From: Vanilla planifolia
Lineage: Eukaryota > Streptophyta > Magnoliopsida > Asparagales > Orchidaceae
DNA: 64,000 nucleotides
Direction of reading: 5' to 3'
Assembly: GCA_023846275.1 (NCBI GenBank)
Contig: CM043877.1
Span: 15,855,107-15,919,106, forward strand
Shown here: positions 24,951 through 35,177 of the stretch, piece after piece
Layout of the letters: each line of letters begins with the position of its first letter
Position numbering within the stretch: position 1 is the first letter of the stretch
Made by a program: the position numbers and the translations under genes
Notes under the pieces: model-generated
Told to the model about the DNA's origin: nothing
Database searches by the model: none
Seen by the model: the letters and a program-made list of their open reading frames with translations, nothing else

Positions 24951-25265
24951 ATTCTAGGTACAAATTGTATATGTCTGATCTCAATTGCTTATAAGTACAA
25001 TCCATAGTAGTTGCGTAATCGAACAAGGGATCGGAAAAATGATCTTTTCAAATATTCTAGGAACTAATTGTACACGTCCAATCTCAGTTTCATATTAGTA
25101 TGATTCATATCTTTTTCTTAATCGAACAAGGGACCTAATAGGGGATTTTTTTTAAAAATTCTAGGAGCTAATCGTACATGTTCAATATGCCTTCATACTA
25201 GTATGATTCGTATAAATACTAGATTGAACCAGGTATTAGACAAACGATCTCTTGTTTAAGTATTA
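24951..25265. repeat. Threefold imperfect tandem repeat, about 104 bp
   Basis: Unit starts at 24,951 ('attctaggtacaaattgta'), 25,054 ('attctaggaactaattgta') and 25,158 ('attctaggagctaatcgta'), giving periods of 103 and 104 bp. Each unit ends in 'tcgaacaaggga' or a variant. The third unit contains the perfect 14-bp palindrome TCATACTAGTATGA (25,193-25,206), which links it to the ATCATAC motif of other repeats in the window. No coding function is seen. Confidence 0.8.
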
Positions 25266-25269
25266 CAAA

Positions 25270-26410
25270 ACTCATCGTGTTGTCCGATCAACTTGTTATA
25301 CTAGGAGGATGCTCATCCAACAACCCTTTCACACTTAGGTTGAAGGGTTTTTTTTCGCTAGCATCTATTGCTAGGGTCGTACCAAATGATCAGGATTATC
25401 ATCTTGTACGTTTGTTGTTGTAGGAAACAAAAATAGGCTTAACCATCTCGACACCAAACCAAAAACCCACTACATCTCTTTCTTGACATTCTAAGCAGTT
25501 AATGTATGCTGCAAGAAGAAGAGCTTAGGTGAGATCCTACCTTGCCATGCCATTCCCCAAAGACAAGCTGAAAACGGTTTTCTTTTTTTGCAATATTTTT
25601 GAATATCCTCAAAAGGTTGCACAAGACTCGCTTGAATCTCACTTCTACATCTTTGGCTCTCCTCTCCCTTCCAAACATTGCAAAAATCTTGGGAAAGCTC
25701 TTATTAAATAAAATGTTATTTGATAAGTCTCTTTATCTTTAACAATTTACAAAAATTCAAATAACTTTCAAAAAAAGGGAAAAACAAAATACATACCCAC
25801 AGATTCCTCATGTCAAGACTTTCACAGTGATATACTTAAATTTAAGATTTCGGATGGATCAAGTATTTATACTCATATCCAATACATACTAGTTAGGAAA
25901 ATCTTGAGTTCCAACTTTGCAATATGCATATCCAATACATAAAATATTATTTGAAAGAATATTAGAGATTAATTAGTAAGCTATTATATTATAATGTCAA
26001 CCTATGATAATTCGTAATTTATCTTCAAATAATAAATCACATTTCTTTCCTATAAAGTCTTAGCAAGAATATGATTTTATAAATGATTCATCATGCTAAT
26101 GCTATTTCAACAAATGTTAATGTTGTTCATCAGCTGATGCAACTCTCCACTTCAAAACATTTCAAAACATTCTTTGACAAACTTGGCCCTTCAACCTCCA
26201 ATTTATGCCCATTTAACCTTGTGGGCTTCTCAATACCTCAAGCAGAGAATGGGCAATGAAATCCAGCACTAAAATACTGCTGGAGTTTAGAAGCACCATT
26301 TTTGAGTATGCTGAATGAAGTTTACATTAAGAGATCCAAAAGAAACCAGTACAGATACATAAACAACTTCGTTTGTGCCAACATAGTTACATATACATAT
26401 GACATGATGC
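25270..26410. other. Intergenic DNA and 3' flank of the thaumatin-like gene
   Basis: No gene was recognised. The rightmost few hundred bases probably contain the 3' UTR of the minus-strand thaumatin-like gene that ends at 26,417. Confidence 0.4.
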
Positions 26411-26416
26411 TTGCTT

Positions 26417-27641
26417 CTATTTGCTATATTGGAGGGCACTCCACTTAGATGGGCAGAAAGTGATAACAAAAGCTTTTGGTGAACAGCTCACAAGAGGTGT
26501 TGGTGCATCAAAAGCATAGCTGAAATAAGAGGGACAAGCTTCCTTGAACAACTTAGAATACACACTAGGTTTGCACTTCTGTGGGCTCTTGTATGAACCT
26601 CTACAGCAGAATATGTCACTGTTGAAAGCCAAGCATGCACTCTTGCAGGCAATCACATCTCCAGTTTTATTCACCACTTGAAGCTCCTGAGGGCACACTT
26701 TGTTAACACTCTTGTTGCATCCTCGGATTAAGCATTTAGGATCCGTTGGCCTTGTCCGTACAGAAATGGGTAGGTTATAACCATCGACGAGGCTCACGTC
26801 GTAGAAGCTGGGTTTGTCGACTCCTTCCTGAAGGGATACCTACAGAAGTTCAAAACATGTAAAAGAAAGATGCTAAGAAAGTTTGTACATGAATCAATGT
26901 CTTCCAAGAAAGCATCAAAGGTTTTTTCTTTTCAAGATGAACCAAAGTCACTGGAGAACAAATAGATGTGTGAATCATAGATTGGTTCTGTTTGAGAAGA
27001 TGATTAAAAACATGAAAGTATTTTGGCAAACTCATGTTTTTGAGATTGAAAAGAAGAGAAATGTTATTCACAAATAGTGTACTTGAAGGAACAGTTACCT
27101 CTACAAGTGTGGCTGGAGGTAAGCCTATTGTTCCATTGCATGCCAACTGACCTTGACAATCTCCAGTTTGGCAAGTAGAACTGGAGCTGGAGGAGAAATC
27201 ACATCCTGTTCTTCCCCAGAATCTTCCATTCCAGGTTCCTGGAGCTTGGATTCTTTTAACATCACCTGAAGGGAGGGAAAACCCGCCGTCGGCGATGACC
27301 GGATGACCGACATTAGGAGCAATTGCAGGCCATACCAGGAATGGGCAGCTGTTTCTAATGTAAAATGTCACATTTTTTCCTTGCACAAGGAAACCTATAT
27401 GATCATAAAGGAGAGGTTATCATAACCCACAACAATATATGAACATCAAAACAACAAAATGATGTAGATTGGAAGAACACTTTTGGTGAAACAAAGTTTG
27501 TGAAACATGCAGAAAAAGCACTATTTGGAATTCATAAAAAAACTTGTCTATTAATGATCTACAGAGAGAGAGAGAGAGAGAGAGACCAAATAGAAGAGAA
27601 GACAGGATGAAGCCGAGGAGAATGGAGGTTGTGTGGTTCAT
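26417..27641 (-). CDS. Thaumatin-like protein (PR-5 family)
   Basis: Minus-strand gene modelled with three exons: 27,587-27,641, 27,099-27,394 and 26,417-26,839 (774 nt, 257 aa), frame kept at both junctions. The N-terminus is a hydrophobic secretion signal. The mature protein has the family's 16 cysteines, the thaumatin signature region 'TCQTGDCQGQLAC', the acidic-cleft surroundings 'GRFWGRTGC', 'LVEVSL' and 'FYDVSLVDGYNLP', and the C-terminal 'FCP' cysteine. Thaumatin-like proteins are secreted or vacuolar eight-disulphide proteins linked to defence and beta-glucan binding; no vacuolar C-terminal extension is evident, so apoplastic secretion is inferred. Exon 2 joins exon 3 as ...GAG|GTA..., restoring the family sequence. 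Oddity: the exon 1 donor (GTCTCT) lies at one end of a (CT)n tract, and a second in-frame donor (GTAGAT at 27,562) 24 nt downstream would add eight residues to the signal region (265 aa). Which donor is used cannot be told from sequence. The gene appears intact. Confidence 0.92.
27563..27585. repeat. (AG)n / (CT)n microsatellite at a splice donor
   Basis: An uninterrupted AG run of 23 bases (CT on the gene's strand) lies directly between two candidate 5' splice sites of the thaumatin-like gene. It is intronic if the proximal donor is used and codes for alternating Leu/Ser if the distal one is used. Confidence 0.9.
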
Positions 27642-27648
27642 TGGTTAT

Positions 27649-27697
27649 GGGTTAGGGTTCTGAAGCTTAAGGGAGTGATTGGGTTGTGTTATAAGTT
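27649..27697 (-). promoter_or_regulatory. Leader and TATA-like elements of the thaumatin-like gene
   Basis: On the minus strand, AACCCTAACCC (27,649-27,659) is a telo-box-like element just upstream of the ATG, and CTTATAAC near 27,690 is a TATA-like sequence about 50 bases upstream of the ATG. Function is inferred from position and motif only. Confidence 0.3.
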
Positions 27698-28339
27698 GAA
27701 GTGTGATCATACTTCTGTGCTTTTGATGTGGCATCTCTCTTGCATTTTACTCCAAGTTTCTGTTTATCATTCTTTGCAAGCAAAGACTTGATAAAATCAA
27801 CAGAGACAGGAATGGGTGTTTGGATATCTCACCATTAGAAAAACATAATTTCTTTTAGTGAGCCCAAAGCCAAGTGATGAAGTAGTAAAAATGTGATATA
27901 AATTTATAATTTTATTATTTATAATAGGATTATACCCATTAAAATAAGCCCTAATAATTTACAAGCTTTGTTATGGTTGGTAATAGATCTCATTTTTATC
28001 TATAATGCATATGTGATTTTGTTCCTTCAACTTCTAAAACATTACATATCAAGATATTTTGTGTTCTAGAGATCAAGAAAAATCTACTTTCTATAAAGAA
28101 ATTTGTTAATGAAGTTTAAGAATCTATTGGTTTTGGTCTTTATAATAACATAACAAGAAGCATTCTCTTGTTTTGTTATAATAAATGACTATTTTTATCG
28201 ATATAAGTGCTTGTCTTACAAATACATCTTTCAGTGATCAATGTTCGAACCTTAGTTCTGGTTTAGAGTAATATCTTAAACTTTAGTTTTACATGGTTCA
28301 TAATCTTATAGTACTTTTCACATCCATACTCAAGGCAAG

Positions 28340-28900
28340 GCTCACCATTTATCATTTTTGGGTCGCTTTAGATCCTCCAAAACCACTACAATTGCTTCAT
28401 ATTGATATATGGGGACCATTTGCAATTTTATGGATTATAGACATATTTTGTTTCTATAGTTAATACTTTTTCAAGATATATATGGTTCTCTTCTTTGTTT
28501 CATAAGTTTGATTTCTTTAACATCCTCATTCAATTTAGGGTTATTGTTTTGATTTATTTTTCATGTTAAGTAGTTAACATTCAAATCAATAAAATATTTA
28601 TTTTTAAGTATATGATATTTTAATTATATTTTTAATCTCTTCACCCATGACAAAATTGTATTATAGAAAAAACACATCATCACATAGTTGAAATGAGTTG
28701 TTATCTTTTTACTTGATTTAAAGGTCTCTAGTCTATCAGTTTGAGACATTCTTTATTATAATTTTTCTCATTACTAGGCTTTCATTTATAGCTTTATCTT
28801 ATGAATGATCATATCAACAACTTCACATCAAAAGGCCAAATTATACAATCCTAAGAATACTATGATGTCTTTAGTTTTTTTCTTGAGCAAAAATAAAAAA
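28340..28900 (+). mobile_element. Decayed Ty1/copia integrase fossil
   Basis: On the plus strand, sequence near 28,376-28,430 resembles the copia integrase block 'P-L-x-L-L-H-x-D-I-W-G-P'. Further decayed stretches to about 28,900 have the spacing of the downstream integrase region. No LTRs or reverse transcriptase were recognised. It is a broken, probably old fragment with several lesions and no coding capacity. Confidence 0.55.
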
Positions 28901-31130
28901 ATTATCACCCAAATAATATCTATGCATTTTTCTTAAACACATGCATATATCATATGAACATGATCAATTGGAGATGAATTTTCATTTCATTCTTTGCTAT
29001 CTTCGTCCTCTTTTAACTCTCTGAAACCATCGATGTCAGCCATTAGATCAACACCATTGAGACCCTAACCTTTGTCATCGATCATTAAGCCTCTTGATTG
29101 GTGTTACACTTTTTTAGATAAAGCCTACATTTGAAAAATTATTTTTTAAATTTAATTAAGTTATTTATTCTTATAAATAATTATATTTACTTTAATAAGT
29201 GATTATGATCTCATTATCATTTTTTATTAAGCAAATATTTCTTAAAATTAAAATTTATTATATATATATAAGATTATTTTTAAATTTATAAGTCATTAGT
29301 AAACTCCTTTAAATTAAATTAATTTTTTTATATATTTTTAATATTTTTTATTTTCTTTAGTCTTTTCTCAAACGAAGAGATGGACAAGTTAGGCTTTTTG
29401 ATAGCTGTAAAGGTTGATATTGTTCTACACAAAAGATTTCACATTCGATCATGATATTTTTATTTACAACAATAGAACAAACTCATGGGCCCTTTTTGGT
29501 GTGACTATTGTTAAATAAAGGAAGTTTTGAAATTTTTTATTCTTTATTAATAAATTTTTGTATTTAATAAATTATTATCAATAAATATTTAATATAAATA
29601 ATAATTATATTATAAAATGATTAAAAAGTGTTAATTTTTTTAATAAAAAAGTGAATTGAATTTTTGAATGTCCCTTGATATATTTTTTATTTATTGAGTT
29701 AGAAATGTACTTGAAAAACATATTCAAAGAATTATTTGATTGTATTTTGAAAAATATTTTGTAAAGTTAAATTTGAAATTACAATATTGAACTATTGAGT
29801 TAGAGGACTATAATAAGTAATCTTTGAATGAATGGCTCAACTCGAAGGGATTTAAACAACTCTTAAGAATGATGTTTTTGCATATGTCTACGATAAGCTT
29901 ACTTATCATTCTAAATTATTCTAAATTCTTATTTTTAGTATTTGTATATATTTTGCAAAACAAAACATGCACATAAAATTTTGAATGTTTTTTAAAAAAA
30001 TCTTTGATTTTTAAAATAATTGAAAATATAAATGTTTCTTATCAAATTGATATTCAATATCATATCTAATTTTAAATTAAATAATAAATAAATAATACCA
30101 CCATAGTTTTATGTGTTAATTTAATTGAATTTTTTTTATCTTTATAATGATTGCAAAAACAGTATCAAACATAAGAGAATAGAGATGATATTAGACGATT
30201 ATTATGTATCTTAGAATTAAAGAAACAAATAAAGAAAGGATAATATTGAAAGGTCAAGTAGATTACATCTAATACTAATTTGGTTAAACATAAGTTGAAG
30301 GAATTTAATAAATATCAAAATAAAAACAACAATTATAATCGATATAATTGCCCCAATGAAAATATCTAAAGATCCATAAACCCAAAAATGTTAAAAGAAA
30401 AATGATTTTTGTTATTGAAGAACTCAATCATCACTTTCATCAATTCAAGGTTAGAAAATAGATAACAATATTATTAAGTTAAGCGCTAACCCAGTTAAAA
30501 TAGATTTTAATATCACAATAGTCTATTGGGTGATCGCATATCAACAGACAACATTTAGATGACAGATTATAAAACTACCAACGTATCTATGATAAAAGAA
30601 ATACTTTCATCACATAACATTGTTTTAAAAGAAAACAATAGAGAGTCTTCTTTGTATACTTTAAATTTGCATCTATTTTTATTAAATAAAATGCTTAAAA
30701 TTTACTTTTGAATCATCCTTTCTCTTACTGTTATCATCATGTGCAAGATTATTGTATTCAACCATATTTACTTATTAAATTATTTTGATATTAGTTTAGA
30801 TTAGTATCTTAAAACAATATCTAAACTAATAAATTCTAGTGTGTCACATGTATATAAAAATCAATCAAATAAAACCCAGATGTGTTCTTACTCGATGCCC
30901 CTTTTGTTCTAACTTCTCGCAGAGGTTTGAAACATTACTTAAATGCATTGCTTTCGCATGTCTCGACGTTAAATATCTTCAACTGTAGCTTCTGATGAGG
31001 AATTTTGCAAGTTAAATGCAGCAAAGAGTCATATTCATGCATGTAATATTAAATAATGTAGTCTTTAAGCATCTGCCGACACTAAATTCACCCTTCACCG
31101 ACACAGAAGTGAAACCCACCTCATGTTTTA
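28901..31130. other. AT-rich intergenic DNA, nothing recognised
   Basis: No gene or clear element was found. It may contain more decayed retroelement sequence adjoining the copia fossil. Confidence 0.4.
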
Positions 31131-31140
31131 TGATAAGAAC

Positions 31141-31283
31141 TCAAAGGAAAGGACTTCCCAGCAACCACTGCTTAAAGATTGTTCTTATTAATACCTTTGG
31201 TTGAGGAATCACTTTACTTGTTCATCCTTGAGTTCCAAGGAAGAGACCTTGGGAAACCTTACAGGAGAAGTCCTTTCCTTTGA
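31141..31283. repeat. Perfect 17-bp inverted repeat with 109-base spacer
   Basis: TCAAAGGAAAGGACTTC at 31,141-31,157 is exactly complementary to 31,267-31,283. The predicted hairpin is about 143 nt. A separate 14-bp palindrome, GAAAATGCATTTTC, follows within a few bases (overlapping the arm end at about 31,282-31,296). It could be a fold-back element, a small-RNA precursor or chance. The flanks of the arms do not extend the pairing well, which argues against a classical long-stem miRNA precursor. Confidence 0.7.
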
Positions 31284-31299
31284 AAATGCATTTTCAGAA

Positions 31300-32480
31300 T
31301 GCATTTTTCTAACTAGGAACAAATGTTCGAACTTTTTTTGAAATACATTTTCAAACATTTATGCATTAAAGTTTTAATATTGTTCTCAACTTTTAATATG
31401 AAACTGAAGTAAATCTTATTTTATTTGACAAATACTTACTTCAAGTAAATCTTATCGATATTATCCATTATATATAAGATTTTATTAGTCTTATCAACTC
31501 TTCTAAAATCTTATTAACTCCATTGTTTCTATTGACTTTATCACACAAAATGTACTATTTTATACCATAACGTCAACTTTGTTAGAACAATCGTCGTTAG
31601 TTCTATTACACTCTCGTTGACTCTATCATCCATTTAACTTTACAAGAATCATCACCAACGAACTAATGAACCCTTTGTCTATCTCGTTTATTGTCAGTTT
31701 TCTTGAACCATTGTCATCGATTTTTTAACTCTATCAGTCTATAATACCATATTAGCTCCATTTCTTATCGTTTTCTTACCGCTTAACCCTAACACACCAG
31801 ACCAGCTCTTCCACCATTGTCGCCCAACCAAACCATACTTACCTCCACGTCCTTGTCGACTTTACTACGACAGGCTGACTCTACCATCCATGTTGACCTT
31901 AGTACAGCTAATCAGCTCCAGTGTTCCTATATATCCTATCATGTAAGACAAACTCTACTGTCCTTCACTATGTGAATAATATATTTTAATCACGTTATGA
32001 TACAACTATTGTATAGAAAACCTTATTATGGGTTGTTTTGGTTGAGCAATATTTGAATGGTGTGTAACACCTAGATGATTGACACAAGCTTGGAATAAAT
32101 ACAAGGTTATTAGGCAAGCATGACAAGATTCATCACTTGTTTGCAATTAAGCCAATGAAAGGTATAGCATTACTTGTTTCTATTATGTGCAAATTGCGTT
32201 GAGCCATTTGCTTCCTTTTGTTGTGTAGCAAAGGAATTCACATGGGAGACACCACCACTCATTGAGTGAAGTGAAGAGTCCTCTTCACTCACCTCTCCCG
32301 GCCCCATCCAGCTGAGGAAGATGGGAGGAGAAAGGAACTCATCACCCACCTCGAACACACCCCATGTTCTCCTACCTTGATATCAAAAGGCGGTGAGAAC
32401 GCAACCGCTTAAACAAACAGCCATGCCCCGTCGTACAAATATGTAATGAAGGGGTGGAAGACTTAGGTGCAGGCAAGTTG
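31300..32480. other. Upstream region of the endoglucanase gene
   Basis: No gene was recognised. Around 31,560-31,950 there are loosely repeated words such as 'gactctatcatcc' and 'tgactctaccatcc', suggesting decayed low-order repeats. The promoter of the GH9 gene is expected in the last few hundred bases, but no TATA box could be fixed. Confidence 0.35.
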
Positions 32481-32494
32481 TGAAGAGAGGAATA

Positions 32495-34778
32495 ATGTAT
32501 GCAAGGGATCCATGGGGAGGGCCACTGGAGATATCCAACGCCGACTCCGCCACCGACGACGATCGAAGCAGGAACCTTAGGGACCTCGACCGGGCGGCAC
32601 TTTCACGCACGCTTGACGAGACGCAGCAGAGCTGGCTCCTCGCTGGGCCAGGCGATGGTGGGAAGAAGAAGAAGCGGTACGTCGACCTCGGCATCGTCAT
32701 CGTCAGCCGGAAGCTTCTCCTCTGGTCGGCGGCTTCCGTCCTTGGCATTGGGCTCCTCATCGGCTTCATCATTCTCATCATCAAAGTCGTCCCGCACCAC
32801 CAACCTCGCCCGCCGCCGCCGGATGAGTACACCCGCGCCCTGCACAAGGCGCTCATGTTCTTCAATGCCCAGAGATGTGGAGCTCTCTAAACTATCCTCT
32901 TCTTTGAATTCCTCCATGGCTTGTTATGCTCTGTTTTGTGATCAAGTTGCTGCCTTTCGGGTTACGCAGCTGGGCCGATGCCGAAGCACAACAACGTGAG
33001 CTGGAGAGGGAACTCCGGCATGAGGGACGGCCTCTCCGACGATGCAGTGAGGAAGAGCCTGGTGGGGGGATACTACGACGCCGGCGACGCGATCAAATTC
33101 AACTTCCCAATGTCCTTCGCGATGACGATGCTTAGCTGGAGCGTGATCGAATACAGAGAGAAATACGAGTCCGCCGGCGAGCTGCAGCACGTAAAGGACA
33201 TCATCAAATGGGGCACGGACTACCTCCTCAAGACCTTCAATTCCTCCGCAGACACCATAGACCGCATCGCCGCTCAGGTACTCACCAAAAACTCCGCATC
33301 TTCTACATCAAAACACGCACTTCGGAATCCCAAATGCTCAAAAGTTGAGTCTTTTGAAGGTCGGACAAGGAGACACTTCGAAGGGGCCAAACCCAAACGA
33401 CCACTATTGCTGGGTGAGGCCGGAAGACATCGACTACCCAAGGCCAGTTTACGAGTGCCACAGCTGCTCCGACCTCGCCGCAGAAATGGCGGCAGCTTTA
33501 GCCGCCGCTTCGATCGTCTTCAAGGACAGCAGGACCTATTCGGCGAAGCTCGTCCACGGAGCAAGAACACTGTTCAAGTATGCTAGAGAGGAGAGAGGGA
33601 GGTACAGCCCTGGAGGCTCAGATCCCTCTCTCTTCTACAACTCCAGCAGCTATTGGGACGAGTATGTCTGGGCCGGAGCATGGCTTTACTACGCCACCGG
33701 AAATTCCTCCTACCTCCAGTTAGCCACCACCCAAGGCATTGCCAAACACGCAGGTGCCTTCTGGGGAGGACCAGACTACGGCGTCCTCAGCTGGGACAAT
33801 AAGCTTATTGGTGCTCAGGTTTGGCTCTCAGAGTTCCAAAACTAAAACCCATTAAAACGTCATCATCATCTTCACCGTATTCTCTTCAGGTTCTTCTGAG
33901 TAGGTTGAGATTGTTCCTAAGTCCAGGGTACCCATATGAAGAAATACTAAGAACATTCCACAACCAGACAGAAAATGTGATGTGTTCTTACTTGCCAATC
34001 TTCAGATCATTTAACTTCACCAGAGGTCTGCAAGGAGATACCTTTCCACAGCTGTGTGTTATCCAAGTTTCTCTAACCCTAATGCTAAGATTTTGTCGCA
34101 GGAGGTCTGATACAGCTCAACCATGGAAGGCCACAACCCCTTCAATATGCTGTGAATGCAGCTTTTCTTGCTTCGGTTTACAGTGATTACCTTGAGGCTG
34201 CTGATACCCCTGGCTGGTACTGTGGCCCTACCTTCTACTCAATAGATGTTCTGCGTGATTTCGCAAGGAGCCAGGTGATCTTTGATTGAACTTTTGTGAT
34301 TCAATCATGATTCAAAACCATGTCATAACAACAACAATCTGATGTAAACTAATAGTGTCATCTGATTCTAAACTGGCAGATAGACTACATTCTAGGGAAG
34401 AATCCTCTGAAGATGAGCTACGTCGTCGGATACGGCAGCCGCTATCCGAAGCACGTCCACCATCGCGGAGCTTCGATCCCGAAGAATGGTGTCCGGTACA
34501 CCTGCAAAGGAGGGTGGAAATGGAGAAATACCCACAGTCCCAATCCACACGACATCGTCGGGGCGATGGTCTCCGGACCAGACAGGCACGACGGGTTCAA
34601 AGACGTTCGAACCAACTACAACTACACAGAGCCGACCCTTGCAGGAAACGCCGGTTTAGTTGCAGCTTTGGTTTCCTTGTCCCAAGTGAACACCGGTATA
34701 GATAAGAACACAGTTTTCTCAGCCATCCCTCCATTGTTTTCTGCTCCACCCCCACCTCCAACACCATGGAAACCATGA
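32495..34778 (+). CDS. Membrane-anchored endo-1,4-beta-glucanase, GH9 (KORRIGAN type)
   Basis: Six exons: 32,495-32,876, 32,970-33,277, 33,360-33,818, 33,890-34,025, 34,102-34,274 and 34,380-34,778 (1,857 nt, 618 aa), all GT-AG with frame preserved. The start was chosen because '[12 protein letters not shown]' matches the family N-terminus; an in-frame ATG lies 15 bases upstream. Residues 1-70 form a cytosolic tail with a dileucine motif (WLL, 47-49) and a YVDL sorting motif (62-65); residues 74-96 are a single membrane anchor. The lumenal/apoplastic GH9 domain carries '[12 protein letters not shown]' with the catalytic aspartates D164/D167, '[11 protein letters not shown]', and '[12 protein letters not shown]' with the catalytic acid E570. 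The C-terminus is the family's proline-rich tail ending PWKP. KORRIGAN-type enzymes cycle between plasma membrane, Golgi and endosomes and are required for cellulose synthesis. Length agrees with family members (about 620 aa). Exon 1 is markedly GC-rich. The gene looks intact. Confidence 0.95.
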
Positions 34779-35177
34779 AACAGTGCTTGTGTTGCTTTGC
34801 TTGTGAGATGTTATTTACATGAATACATTTTGTTTTGATGTAGATAAAGCTCATTGAGGTGATAATAGAGAAGAAGAGTAAGCAGATTTAACAAGAAAAT
34901 TTCATAAAACAAAAAAGAAAAACAAAAAATTAGCACCAAGTAGATGCACGTAGAAGTTGAGGTGATGGGAAACAACCGCAGCTAAAAACATAATAATGCA
35001 AAGAGAGCATCGAGAAGCTCTCTGGATAAAAACTCCCAAATGCCACAGAAAACATATCGACATATATCATGGAAAGAAGAAACATAGACTTGGGTCGCCC
35101 CTTCGTTGCTCTTCATAAGAAAGCACGCTTGCACACACTTGGAAAGCATTCCCATCACCCATCCATCACTTTTGTCA
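34779..35177. other. Convergent 3' intergenic region (GH9 and Alba genes)
   Basis: The 399 bp between the two stop codons must hold both 3' UTRs and both polyadenylation sites, so overlapping transcript ends are possible. No other gene is seen. Confidence 0.6.

Noticed and set aside
32603-32917. Long open frames on both strands over GH9 exon 1
   Set aside because: They are by-products of GC-rich coding sequence. Only the frame beginning at 32,495 matches a known family across all exons.
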